Positions 54,742 through 63,090 of a stretch of DNA of 64,000 nucleotides are shown here, piece by piece. Below the pieces are notes generated by a model. It was given only the letters and a program-made list of their open reading frames with translations, was not told the origin of the DNA and did not search any database. A program made the translations under genes and the position numbers. This DNA is from Virgibacillus sp. MSP4-1 (lineage in GTDB: Bacteria; Bacillota; Bacilli; Bacillales; Alkalibacillaceae). The stretch's first letter is position 1. Every line of letters begins with the position of its first letter. The DNA lies in contig NZ_CP048021.1 in the NCBI RefSeq assembly GCF_010092505.1, positions 248,001 to 312,000 on the forward strand, given 5' to 3'.

Positions 54742-55467
54742 TCATTTTCCAAATGTGGAAATGATGGCGTCAGGTAAATCTTTTTGCCAGGTTTTCCATG
54801 TATGACCACCCGGGCGTTCATTATAGGTATACGCTGAAGTTTTAGTCTGAAGCACCTTCCTTAATTGACGGTTTGGTTCCAAAAAGTCTTCCGTCCCGCC
54901 GGTTGTGGTTTGTACCTCTGTTTCTTCCTCGCCGATTGTGTGATAGATTTTGATTAAAGAAAGATTGTCAGATGCTTTTGCTGCTTCCAAAACTTTTTTA
55001 TTCACATACGGCGATTGCATAATGACGTTTCCAAATGTGTTTGGATAGGTAAGAGCTGTCAGAAAAGAGACGGTTCCACCCAGAGAATCTCCCATTAGTG
55101 TACGGGCACTTCCGAGATAATAGCCTGGGAGGATGTCATCCAGCAGCGGGACAACCTCAAACCGCAGAAATTTTATGTATGAATCGTTTTTATGACCATC
55201 AGGGTGATATTTTGCCTGACGATCGTACTTATCGTTATAGTGTATTCCCACAAAAATCGTATGATGGATTTCACCTTTTTCATGCAATCGATCGCTAAGT
55301 GTCGCTGCACGTCCAAGCTGATAGTAGTCATTGCCATCCTGCATAATACAAATATGGTATTTATATAATGTGGAAAAATTCTCAGGCTGATAAATTCTTA
55401 TAGTTATGGTCTCATTTAAGTACTGGCTATGAATATCTCTATCAAACATTGTACCCTTTCTGCCCAT
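54742..55467 (-). CDS. yjcH: Putative esterase YjcH
   Basis: This 241-residue alpha/beta hydrolase of the esterase D/Fes-like group has the nucleophile motif LMGDSLGGTVSFL (Ser ~123) and a histidine near the C-terminus in RPGGHTWKTWQKDLPDA (~225). The early segment YHICIMQDGNDYY forms the oxyanion region. AAGGAG lies seven bases upstream of the ATG at 55467. It precedes yjcG-yjcF in the same direction, as in B. subtilis. Substrate unknown. Confidence 0.87.
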   Translation of the reverse strand: MGRKGTMFDRDIHSQYLNETITIRIYQPENFSTLYKYHICIMQDGNDYYQLGRAATLSDRLHEKGEIHHTIFVGIHYNDKYDRQAKYHPDGHKNDSYIKFLRFEVVPLLDDILPGYYLGSARTLMGDSLGGTVSFLTALTYPNTFGNVIMQSPYVNKKVLEAAKASDNLSLIKIYHTIGEEETEVQTTTGGTEDFLEPNRQLRKVLQTKTSAYTYNERPGGHTWKTWQKDLPDAIISTFGK

Positions 55468-55587
55468 GTTTACACTCCTTGATTTCTAACCGTTATAGTA
55501 TTTATTTTAACATATCAGAAAATTATGTCGTACAATGTTTTTGTCCCAATGTTATAATAAATTTATGAAAGGAAAGGAGGAGTCGGA

Positions 55588-56148
55588 GTGTCTGATTTAA
55601 AGCAGGTACCCAGTCAGGAGGTTGAACAGGCAGCGAGAGCCGCACTGACCAGTCGGGGAGTACTTATAGAGGATATTGCTCAAATTGTTTATGATATGCA
55701 GCATCCTTATAATGAGAAATTAACCATAGATGAGTGTGTTCTGAGTGTAGATCGGGTATTGGAAAAACGGGAAATTCAGCATGCCATCCTGGTAGGCATT
55801 GAACTTGATAAACTGGCCGAGGAAAAAAAGCTTTCAGAGCCATTACAATCTATTATTGAAACAGATGAAGGATTGTTCGGTGTGGATGAAACGCTGGCTT
55901 TAGGGGCAACCTTCAGCTACGGAAGTATAGCTCTGACAACGTATGGTTATTTGGATAAAAACAAAGTAGGGATCATTAACAAATTGGATACGAAGCGAGG
56001 CAACCAGGTCCACACGTTTTTGGATGACATAGTGGGAAGTATAGCAGCAACCGCTTCGAGTCGTCTTGCTCACCGTCTGCGTGATGCTCAGGATGAGGTG
56101 CCAAGAGAGGAAGCTGAACGGAGGGACGAAGAGGACCGTCTGGGTTGA
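55588..56148 (+). CDS. PgpA/YutG-like protein
   Basis: This 186-residue protein starts at GTG with AGGAGG upstream. It has the phosphatidylglycerophosphatase A-related region: LTSRGVLIEDIAQIVYDMQ (~18-36), HAILVGIELDKLAEEKKL (~68) and ETLALGATFSYGSIALTTYG (~97-116), similar to B. subtilis YutG. Unlike membrane PgpA, it has no strong helices, so enzymatic activity is uncertain. The C-terminal ~20 residues are highly charged. Confidence 0.78.
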   Translation: MSDLKQVPSQEVEQAARAALTSRGVLIEDIAQIVYDMQHPYNEKLTIDECVLSVDRVLEKREIQHAILVGIELDKLAEEKKLSEPLQSIIETDEGLFGVDETLALGATFSYGSIALTTYGYLDKNKVGIINKLDTKRGNQVHTFLDDIVGSIAATASSRLAHRLRDAQDEVPREEAERRDEEDRLG

Positions 56149-56161
56149 GATTACAAAAATA

Positions 56162-56229
56162 AAAACAGGAATGAACCAGCTGTCAGCTCTGCCCCGAGGC
56201 CGAGGATGGCAGGTTCATTCCTGTTTTTT
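56162..56229 (+). terminator. Terminator with long stem
   Basis: A 16-bp outer stem (AAAACAGGAATGAACC / GGTTCATTCCTGTTTT) encloses a GC-rich ~34-base loop and runs into a T tract. Confidence 0.85.
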
Positions 56230-56366
56230 ATTGTGGAAAAATTTATAATATCAGGTAAGGCTGCATCCGGCCTCTGCGCCTTTGTAATGTACATGAATTT
56301 TTATGATTAAAAAAGCGAAGAAATTCAAACACTATTTATAAGTACGTCTTAACTAGGAGGTCATGA

Positions 56367-57155
56367 ATGAAAGTTACTGCACTGACCTGGTTCATCATAG
56401 CCATTTTTTCATTTACATACATTGGGGAGACTTCTGTTGTTGTCCAGGCGGAACAGCTGCATCTCCCTGATACGAAAGCATCTTCAAAAGCTGAAGATTT
56501 AAGCGTTAAATACGAAGAAGTAAAGGAAACTGAGCCGGAGTATAAAATAAATGTAAAGATTCCTTCGATAAAAGGAATGAAAGATGATGTTTTTCAGATG
56601 AAATTTAATGTTGGAATTAAGGCAAAGGCTGAGAAAAAGATCGGGGAATTCAAAACAGAAGCTGTTCAGTTTGCTAAGGAATTAGAGCAAAAGGGTCAGC
56701 CTTTGCGCCCTTTTCAATTGCAAGTGGACCCTGCACTTAAAAAGAAAGGGGAGCTAATCTCCATCTTAAACGAAGTGTTTGTGTATAAGGGAGGAGCTAA
56801 CGGTATTCAAAAGGTTCAGACCCTTAATATATTGAATCAGAAGCAGGCCAAAAAACTTTCCTTTTCTGACATTTTTAAAGAGGATGCGGACTATAGGAAG
56901 AAAGTCAATGAGCTTATTAAACAGGCTATTAATAGAAGAAGGGAAGAAGGGGAGGCATTTTTTGAAGGTGAAGAAGGATTTCAGACCATAACGAATGACC
57001 AGTCCTTTTATTTTGAAGACCGAAAGCTTGTCCTTGTGTTTGATGAATATGAAATTGCACCCGGAGTAATGGGGACCCCGGCTTTTCCAATTTCCCTGGA
57101 GGATATTAAGGATTTATTAAAGCCGGAGATATACAATGCAGCTCTTCACAGCTGA
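56367..57155 (+). CDS. Secreted RsiV-like protein (DUF4163/DUF3298)
   Basis: This 262-residue protein has an N-terminal signal peptide (~1-29, ending VVVQA), then DUF4163 (~45-130, YKINVKIPSIKG) and DUF3298 (~165-255, KKLSFSDIFKEDADYRKKVN, DQSFYFEDRKLVLVFDEYEI, ending in AFPISLEDIKDLL). These form the extracellular part of the anti-sigma factor RsiV, which binds lysozyme. Here the anti-sigma and transmembrane parts are missing and no sigma gene is adjacent, so it is a free secreted domain. AGGAGG precedes ATG. Confidence 0.87.
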   Translation: MKVTALTWFIIAIFSFTYIGETSVVVQAEQLHLPDTKASSKAEDLSVKYEEVKETEPEYKINVKIPSIKGMKDDVFQMKFNVGIKAKAEKKIGEFKTEAVQFAKELEQKGQPLRPFQLQVDPALKKKGELISILNEVFVYKGGANGIQKVQTLNILNQKQAKKLSFSDIFKEDADYRKKVNELIKQAINRRREEGEAFFEGEEGFQTITNDQSFYFEDRKLVLVFDEYEIAPGVMGTPAFPISLEDIKDLLKPEIYNAALHS

Positions 57156-57189
57156 TTGTTGATTTGTGGTCCTATGTATTTACAAAGAG

Positions 57190-57231
57190 AGGCTGGAACA
57201 TAATTAAAAGTTTTATGTTTCAGCCTTTTTT
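57190..57231 (+). terminator. Terminator
   Basis: A 14-bp imperfect stem (AGGCTGGAACATAA / TTATGTTTCAGCCT) runs into T6, after the RsiV-like gene. Confidence 0.85.
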
Positions 57232-57279
57232 CGTTCATTTTCACTATTTCCGCTGCATTCATTTAGCCCGGAAAACCAT

Positions 57280-58758
57280 TCAGGCTGCATGATGTTTTTC
57301 TCCTTCTGTATGATCTTTTAAGTTATGCTTAAGGTTACCGATAAAACGGATAAAGATATACAAAGTAGTCAAGGTTACCATAATTCCGAAAAAGGCACCC
57401 GCCTGGGATGTACCAGCCCATTCAGGGAGATGGACGGCCCATCGTCTTGGAACACTGATGGCTCCAGCGTAAAGGAAGGTTCCAACTAATCCTGTAAAAA
57501 AGGTTAAATAGGAAAACAGACTGACATAATCCAGTTTGTTTTCGGTTCGTTTTCCTTCTGCTTTACTAAAATAATATAGAAATCCAATAACCATAGTTGT
57601 GATGCCAATGCCCATATAGGTGTGGAAATGTGCAGGTACCCATTTTGTATTATGCATAACATGGTTCACGCGAATGGTTGAGTCAACAATCGCAGGTATG
57701 GCTCCAGCAACCCAGCCAAACATGGATATAAACATAAATCCACTGGCCATATCCCATTTTATTTTTGATTTATAGACAATCATTAAGGCTCCATATGCGG
57801 TGACAACCATGACTGGTAGTCCGTTTGCATAACTAAACACTTGACCGATGATCAGCATCCATCTTGGAACCGCAAAGTCCATGAGCAGGTGGTGTGTGTA
57901 GATCATTAATGTAAATAGCGTAGAGCAATTCCAGGCAACCAGGAATGATTTACTTGCTTTCCAGGGCCGGTTTGTATAAGATGATAAAATCTCATAAACG
58001 GCGATTACGCCCATGTATATCGTTGCATTGGCAAATACATGACCAAAAGCATAGGTTAAGTGCTTGGCAAGCATAGGATCAAACTGTATAGCCGGAAACA
58101 AAATAGTAATGATGGACATCAAAATAACCGAAGCTCCAGCTAAAATAGCAGATGTATTAACAATGACGACCATTGTGCTGGCGACAACAGCAGCTGGTGG
58201 CCCATAACCTTCTTTCTTCCCAAAAAGAACATCCCAGCCAAGACCGTTTAGAAATTTTCCATATTGCTTTCTAATCTTGCGGGCAGCTTCAAAATAAACG
58301 ATTAGCAGTCCTATTCCTAATAAGAGTATACCGCTAAAGAAGAACATGGCACCTGCCATTCCTTTGGCTGCAGCAGACTGAGATGGAAGTGGATATAAAA
58401 AGGTCCACGCATCAGAAAACTTAAATCCAAAGACAGCAATGAGGATAGAAACGATAGCAAGTACAGAAAGGGTAATATTGATTTTAAAAATCTTTGGGTT
58501 TAACGCTACATACTTGGATAGAAAGTACCACATAATAGCTACTCCGCCTATAGTTGCCATACCAACCATTCCAATGCCATGAACCGTCATAAGCTGATAA
58601 AAGAAGTCTGGTCCGATTTTAATGACATTTCCCTGGTTCAAAAGCATGACAACCCCAAATATCATCATGAGAACCAGTACGGAAGCAGCAACGATTAAAT
58701 GAGTGAGGACTGTTTTTTTATGGGCCGGATGAATCGTGCTTACTGTCGGATTACTCAC
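57280..58758 (-). CDS. Haem-copper enzyme subunit I, ba3-oxidase-like; active-site Tyr replaced by Asn (probable CuA-type NO reductase)
   Basis: Numbered from the GTG at 58758 (492 residues, ~12 helices). All metal-ligand histidines of the haem-copper superfamily are in place: low-spin haem His60 (LMTVHGIGM), CuB ligands His240 (YAFGHVFAN) and His289-His290 (YTHHLLMDF), and high-spin/low-spin haem ligands His377 and His379 (VPAHFHTYM). In oxygen reductases of the A and B families the first CuB histidine is followed four residues later by the cross-linked tyrosine (HPxVY); here that position is Asn244 (HVFAN). The overall type is that of b(o/a)3 oxidases and of the CuA nitric oxide reductase of Bacillus azotoformans. 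NO reduction is therefore inferred. The gene overlaps the subunit II stop by eight bases. A GTG three codons upstream is possible. Confidence 0.85.
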   Translation of the reverse strand: MSNPTVSTIHPAHKKTVLTHLIVAASVLVLMMIFGVVMLLNQGNVIKIGPDFFYQLMTVHGIGMVGMATIGGVAIMWYFLSKYVALNPKIFKINITLSVLAIVSILIAVFGFKFSDAWTFLYPLPSQSAAAKGMAGAMFFFSGILLLGIGLLIVYFEAARKIRKQYGKFLNGLGWDVLFGKKEGYGPPAAVVASTMVVIVNTSAILAGASVILMSIITILFPAIQFDPMLAKHLTYAFGHVFANATIYMGVIAVYEILSSYTNRPWKASKSFLVAWNCSTLFTLMIYTHHLLMDFAVPRWMLIIGQVFSYANGLPVMVVTAYGALMIVYKSKIKWDMASGFMFISMFGWVAGAIPAIVDSTIRVNHVMHNTKWVPAHFHTYMGIGITTMVIGFLYYFSKAEGKRTENKLDYVSLFSYLTFFTGLVGTFLYAGAISVPRRWAVHLPEWAGTSQAGAFFGIMVTLTTLYIFIRFIGNLKHNLKDHTEGEKHHAA

Positions 58759-59299
58759 TTCCTCCACCTCCTGCTTCTTTCACTGTAATTTCTTTTGTCA
58801 TCACATGATGTCCTACACCGCAATATTCCAGGCAGAGAATTTCATAAGTGCCTGGTTCATCAAAGGTATAATAGACTGTATTTGTATATTCCGGCATGGC
58901 CTGGGTTTGAGCAACGAGCATCATGTCCTCGTTGTAAAGACCAAATCCATGGGTCACATCTGAAGCGGTTACATGAAAGGCTACTGAATCGCCAACAGTA
59001 AATTCATCTTTGCTGATCTCCCACCCAAATTGAACAGAGTTAACATCAACAGATTCAAATTCGGCAGCTTCAGTATCAGGCTTATCGTATGGAAGATCTT
59101 TAAGAGTAATAAAGGATAAGACGATTATGGTAATGAGCAATAATGAAAAGTAAATAGACCGGGCTCGATACCATTTTTTCTGAATGCGCTGATATTCATC
59201 TTCTTTTTTTAAAGTAGACCATCGATAAACGACAAGAAAAATGATCCCAACAAAAAGCATGAGCATGACGCTAATAAATAGTGCGGCCTCCTGCAGCAT
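58751..59299 (-). CDS. Haem-copper enzyme subunit II with CuA centre
   Basis: This 182-residue subunit has two N-terminal helices (~6-25 and ~50-66) and a cupredoxin domain with a complete binuclear CuA site: His117 (VTHGFGL), Cys156 and Cys160 (CLEYCGVGHHVM), His164 and Met167. It accepts electrons from cytochrome c or quinol pathways and passes them to subunit I. AGGGGGG lies six bases upstream of ATG. A Crp/Fnr-like operator ~70 bases upstream at 59362-59377 suggests control by oxygen or NO. Confidence 0.9.
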   Translation of the reverse strand: MLQEAALFISVMLMLFVGIIFLVVYRWSTLKKEDEYQRIQKKWYRARSIYFSLLLITIIVLSFITLKDLPYDKPDTEAAEFESVDVNSVQFGWEISKDEFTVGDSVAFHVTASDVTHGFGLYNEDMMLVAQTQAMPEYTNTVYYTFDEPGTYEILCLEYCGVGHHVMTKEITVKEAGGGGSE

Positions 59300-59334
59300 G
59301 AAAATCCCCCCTAATTAAATCCCGTTCTGAGTTT

Positions 59335-59377
59335 ATCTTACCGGTAAAAAAGTCGTGTAAGAGTGATGGAACTCACG
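59335..59377 (-). promoter_or_regulatory. Crp/Fnr-type operator and -10 box of the haem-copper enzyme operon
   Basis: The operator AGTGATGGAACTCACG (59362-59377) matches TGTGA-N6-TCACA at 8 of 10 positions with a perfect GTGA...TCAC core. On the minus strand a -10-like TAAGAT begins 29.5 bases from the operator centre (59340-59335), placing the operator near -41.5. Confidence 0.6.
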
Positions 59378-59529
59378 TATTAAATGTGAAAATAATCAAT
59401 CTTTTTTACTATGAAGAGAGTGTAAAGAGGGCGCATAGAGGAATGGAGTGCTGCTGAAATCTAAAGCTGCTGAAGGATAAGACGTGCTGTATTACCGGAT
59501 AACATCATATAGTGAGATGTTTCCTATAA

Positions 59530-59566
59530 AAATAGCAGGCCGAGAACAAAAGGCTCTCAACCTGCT
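59530..59566 (-). terminator. Weak terminator of the C39-like gene
   Basis: The interrupted stem GCAGG-TTGAG / CTCGG-CCTGC is followed by TATTTTTATAGG on the minus strand. Confidence 0.5.
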
Positions 59567-59622
59567 AAAGTGCATTCTTTTGCTATCAAACTTTCTGTAC
59601 ACGGGGGAGTGCTGTCATAAAC

Positions 59623-60783
59623 CTACTTATAACTGATCGCCTGGTTTCCAAATTGGTTCCAGCCGGCAATAAACCTGTCTTTGGCTACTTTTCGATCTTT
59701 CATATTAGCTAAAGGATCATTGAAGTAAACATAACGATCATCATAGCCAGTGATTAAAACAGAATGCATTTTATAAGTAACCTTTACCTTTCCGGACGGT
59801 GTGTTCCACGTTTCCCAATAAGACTCCGGTACATAGGAGAACCAGCTGGTTGTGAGTACCCAAACCGGTTTTCCTTTATCAATTTGACTTAATACACGGT
59901 CGAAGCTGCTTCCAGTAAGGTCAACAATTCTCCCGGGTAAGTATTTTTCACCTAAATCCGCAATGGGGTCATGAAATACTCCAAGTCCGGGCTTATCAAA
60001 GGTATACATGTTTCCAACAAATCCATTATTAGGATGCCCGAAATGGACTTGCCCATTTTTTCTGCTGAAAGGTGTTGGATCCTTTCTGACCTCTTCAGCT
60101 AATGTCATTTTATCCACATGAACTCCTGCATGAGCTAACATCATCGATAGTGTTGTTACTTCACATCCTCTTGGCAACTCAGGCATCTGAGAAACGAGAG
60201 GGGCTGATAACAGCTTTCTGTCTGATTGTTTTTCTCTGGCATTCTGTTTGGCTTGCGGATTATAATCTTCCACAATTTTAGAGGAAATCCATCCTTTATT
60301 CTGATCCCTGAATTTGACATGGTACCATGTTATATCTTCCACTTTCGCTTTCTCAAAGACATCCAGTTTTGTATAACGTTTTAGTGTAGTTATCTTTGAA
60401 TAACTGGTATGAGGGCCTTTTCGAATGTTTGCAGCCTGAACGGCTATTTGCTTCGTGTCTTTATGTTCTGTGGGATTATAGGATAGTTGTTGGATTTGTT
60501 GTTCCTTTTTTGCTGCTTCCTTCTGCTGATTATTCTTGTTTTCTTTCTGTTTTACAGCAGATCCCGCCACTTTGCCTGATTCTTTCTCTTGACTCTTCAG
60601 TCTGAGGAGATCCGTTTGTTTCGCTACAGGGCTTTCACTTTTTGTCATAAGTTGCCCGGCGATTAAAGGATTTTCTGTCTGATTTCCGGCTAGCGTCCCC
60701 TCATCAACCTGATTTCCTGTATTGCAGCCTGTTAATAAAATAAATAAGAATATGAATACAATGACGAAAAAACGATTGATCAT
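59623..60783 (-). CDS. Lipoprotein with SH3b domain and C39-like peptidase domain
   Basis: This 386-residue protein has a lipoprotein signal ending in LLTGC (~20), a long charged Lys/Gln-rich linker (~30-105), a bacterial SH3 domain (~108-170, ANIRKGPHTSYSKITTLKRY to KGWISSKIVED) that may bind wall peptides, and a C39-like papain-fold domain (~190-386). The catalytic triad is recognisable: Cys in RGCEVTTLSMML (~207), His in KMHSVLITGYDD (~341) and Asp in YFNDPL. AGGAGG precedes ATG by five bases. Target unknown. Confidence 0.87.
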   Translation of the reverse strand: MINRFFVIVFIFLFILLTGCNTGNQVDEGTLAGNQTENPLIAGQLMTKSESPVAKQTDLLRLKSQEKESGKVAGSAVKQKENKNNQQKEAAKKEQQIQQLSYNPTEHKDTKQIAVQAANIRKGPHTSYSKITTLKRYTKLDVFEKAKVEDITWYHVKFRDQNKGWISSKIVEDYNPQAKQNAREKQSDRKLLSAPLVSQMPELPRGCEVTTLSMMLAHAGVHVDKMTLAEEVRKDPTPFSRKNGQVHFGHPNNGFVGNMYTFDKPGLGVFHDPIADLGEKYLPGRIVDLTGSSFDRVLSQIDKGKPVWVLTTSWFSYVPESYWETWNTPSGKVKVTYKMHSVLITGYDDRYVYFNDPLANMKDRKVAKDRFIAGWNQFGNQAISYK

Positions 60784-60908
60784 ATACGCCTCCTGTTTCT
60801 TGTATGTTTAGTAGTGCAAAAGACTATAAAACTATTTTTGCACAATAAAATAAATGGATGAAAGTAGTTTACTAGAAGGCGGTCATGAAGTCAACTTAAG
60901 GTGAATAA

Positions 60909-60936
60909 ATAAAAAACCCCTTCATTGAAAGGGGTT
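60909..60936 (-). terminator. Terminator of the MIP18-family gene
   Basis: The stem AACCCCTT / AAGGGGTT is followed by TTTTTTAT on the minus strand and overlaps the stop codon region. Confidence 0.75.
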
Positions 60937-61240
60937 AGAACATAAGCATTTCTTTAGCTCGCCGACTCATTTTATCGGGTGTCCATGCGGGTGTCCATAC
61001 CAGATCTACTTCAACATTCTGAACTTCATCTATACTGTAAAGAACTGTCTCAACGCCTCCAACAATTGTGTCGTGAAGCGGACAGCCTGGAGTAGTCAGT
61101 GTTAACCGGACATAGACCTCACCGTTTTCTCTTACCTGAACCGTATAGACAAGACCTAAATCCATGATATTCATGTTCAGCTCAGGATCGATCACTTCAT
61201 ACAAAGCTTCTTCAACCTGTTCTTCTAAACTCACTTTCAC
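60935..61240 (-). CDS. MIP18/DUF59-family iron-sulfur assembly protein (second copy)
   Basis: This ~101-residue DUF59 protein is homologous to YitW at 10589 and has the same hallmarks: DPELNMNIMDLGLVY and the reactive cysteine in TTPGCPLHD, then VDLVWTPAWTPDKMS. AAGGAG is directly beside the first ATG (61249), so the GTG at 61240, nine bases further, is a better start. It lies at the end of the DUF2249/NnrS-like set and could help mature Fe-S targets damaged by NO. Confidence 0.87.
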   Translation of the reverse strand: MKVSLEEQVEEALYEVIDPELNMNIMDLGLVYTVQVRENGEVYVRLTLTTPGCPLHDTIVGGVETVLYSIDEVQNVEVDLVWTPAWTPDKMSRRAKEMLMF

Positions 61241-61349
61241 TTTGCTCATCTCCTTTTCCTATTTCAGGGGTGCAGAACGACTGCATAATCCACATAAACC
61301 AGCGCAATGTTTTTGTATGAGCTCTGTAAAACCATCAGCAGGAGCATTA

Positions 61350-62588
61350 CTATTTTGTTAGAATTCGTCCTATTGAAATACTGAATGCGAGGGCGAATAA
61401 AAACCAGATTCCCTGAAATACCTGTAATCCTGTCACACTATTAAAAAGGACAGCGATAACATTTCCAAAGGTTGCTGCCACTATACCGGAATAAATAATG
61501 ACACTGGACTTTTCCCGGATTAAGTCCTTTAACATGGGAACCTTTTCCTTACCAACACGATCAGCATACTTTAATGTCCACCATAGGACAGGGACAATTT
61601 TTTTGAGGTATCCCAGAATGCTGAATAATACCCAGGAAACCAGATACAGGTAAATGAGCAGCCCCCAGATTTTTGAATGACCGGGTAATAGGATACTTAC
61701 TATGAATGTTAGAAAATGAATAACCCAGCCAAAATATACCGAAATCATGGCAAAAAGAAAGGGACGGTCGAGTCGTTTCTTTGATCGTTTCGCTAAAATT
61801 TCCCGGATGTCCAGTAAAAATAATGTGAAGGCCATGAATAGAAGGAACCATCCTGTGGTCTGCAACAACTGATTCATGCTCCAAAAAGCATTGACTAAAA
61901 CAAGCATGCCGGCAATATAGATGATAAAAGCCGGTTTCGCCCATTTCATTGAATAGCCATGGGACAGACTGAACATAGGTACGAGCTTATAGGAAAATCC
62001 AAAAATTAATAATGTAAACCAGCCCGCCACCCCAAATAAAAGATGGGAACGGAGGAGGCTTTCATGATTTAGAATTTCTCCATTAGACAGGTTCCAGGCG
62101 AGTAGAAATCCCGCTAAAATTGTAAGAAGGAAAAAGACCAATGCCCCTGTAACAAGCCAGGTCATCATGTTTTTTTCCTTTTGTTTCCTAATGGTCATAA
62201 ACATTTGAAACATAAACATGATTATACCCAGAATGGCAAGTGCACCCCCATAAACGGCATGACCGGGATTAAATCCCAGTAACACACTAAGAGCAAGGAC
62301 ACCTGCAATGGTTACACCGAATTGAACAAACCCGAATCGTTCACTCCAAATAGGGGTAAGAAAGGCCACTGGAACCAGCTGATACATAGCCCCCATGACG
62401 ACCATAACGGCAAAACCTAAAATGAGTAAATGAAAGGCCATCCACAGAGCGGGCGTTCGATAATAGCCCTCAGCAATCAAATCAACATTTTGAAATAAGA
62501 TCCATTGGGATACGACTAATGCAATCATACTGCTTAATATAAAAGAAAAAGGAAGCTTTAAATTGACCTTTGTCTGCTGAAAACTCAT
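61350..62588 (-). CDS. Multi-helix haem-copper-oxidase-subunit-I-like (NnrS-like) membrane protein
   Basis: This 412-residue protein has about 12 membrane helices. Several conserved-looking histidines lie in helices in a pattern recalling haem proteins of the NnrS and oxidase-subunit-I-like type: His53 (MAFHLLILGFAV), His182 (RSHLLFGVAGWF) and His210, with the repeated phrases MGAMYQLVPVAF and FGFSYKLVPMFS after the first two. No CuB HH pair or HFH motif is present, so it is not a canonical terminal oxidase. Upstream are two DUF2249 genes with almost no spacing, so it is in one operon with them. NO tolerance is the inferred role. Confidence 0.72.
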   Translation of the reverse strand: MSFQQTKVNLKLPFSFILSSMIALVVSQWILFQNVDLIAEGYYRTPALWMAFHLLILGFAVMVVMGAMYQLVPVAFLTPIWSERFGFVQFGVTIAGVLALSVLLGFNPGHAVYGGALAILGIIMFMFQMFMTIRKQKEKNMMTWLVTGALVFFLLTILAGFLLAWNLSNGEILNHESLLRSHLLFGVAGWFTLLIFGFSYKLVPMFSLSHGYSMKWAKPAFIIYIAGMLVLVNAFWSMNQLLQTTGWFLLFMAFTLFLLDIREILAKRSKKRLDRPFLFAMISVYFGWVIHFLTFIVSILLPGHSKIWGLLIYLYLVSWVLFSILGYLKKIVPVLWWTLKYADRVGKEKVPMLKDLIREKSSVIIYSGIVAATFGNVIAVLFNSVTGLQVFQGIWFLFALAFSISIGRILTK

Positions 62589-62600
62589 TGTACATCACCT

Positions 62601-62810
62601 TTACTTATCAATCGTAATGATAAAGCCGCCATCCTCGTAAGGCTCACATTCATAGCGAATTCCATGTTCGTCCAGTTCCTGGAAGAGAAACATAGGTCTG
62701 CGATCATTAATGATGGAAAGCTGTTCTCCCTGCTCCAATTCCTCAAGTTTATCCAGTGTACGCATCATAGGCTGTGGCGGCTGTAACCCCCTATTATCTA
62801 ATGTGATCAT
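62601..62810 (-). CDS. DUF2249 protein (short)
   Basis: This ~69-residue protein is a single DUF2249 domain: LDNRGLQPPQPMMRTLDKLE (~4-23) and the C-terminal YECEPYEDGGFIITI. The fold is like that of TusA/SirA sulfur-transfer proteins, but the TusA cysteine is absent. The ATG at 62810 follows AAGG; a GTG three codons upstream is possible. It overlaps the end of the other DUF2249 gene by ~17 bases. Confidence 0.82.
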   Translation of the reverse strand: MITLDNRGLQPPQPMMRTLDKLEELEQGEQLSIINDRRPMFLFQELDEHGIRYECEPYEDGGFIITIDK

Positions 62811-63057
62811 TCTTCTCACCTTCTCTTTTTCGGAATGTTACTTTCCAATGCTTTTTTGCAAGTTTCTCTTCTTCATGATCAAAACCCTTGCGATCCAATA
62901 CTTTAAAAAGGGGAATAGGCTTAAATGGAGCATGTAAAATTAAATCCTGGCCTTCATCCAAATTTTTAATGGCATTCATGATTTTATGAAAGGGCTCCTT
63001 ATTTAAGCGGATATCCTCACGAACGTCTACTTCAACATAGGATTGCGATTCCTCCAT
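62794..63057 (-). CDS. DUF2249 protein (long)
   Basis: This 87-residue DUF2249 protein (VEVDVREDIRLNKEPFHKIM, LHAPFKPIPLFKVLDRKGF, KKHWKVTFRKR) begins at the ATG 63057, eight bases after AAGGAG; the frame to 63075 is less likely. DUF2249 proteins are often encoded near NO-reductase, hemerythrin or Fnr/Dnr regulator genes (family knowledge), which fits this cluster. First gene of a three-gene operon with a Crp/Fnr-like and a Fur-like site in its promoter. Confidence 0.85.
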   Translation of the reverse strand: MEESQSYVEVDVREDIRLNKEPFHKIMNAIKNLDEGQDLILHAPFKPIPLFKVLDRKGFDHEEEKLAKKHWKVTFRKREGEKNDHIR

Positions 63058-63090
63058 GATCATCACTCCTTCCAAAGACTTCTTACTAAT

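Larger units (their letters stand above)
59300..59622. other. Intergenic region upstream of the haem-copper enzyme operon
   Basis: This ~320-base gap contains the Crp/Fnr-like operator and -10 box for the oxidase-like operon, and near its far end a weak minus-strand hairpin (59530-59566) that ends the C39-like gene. No ORF was found. Confidence 0.6.
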
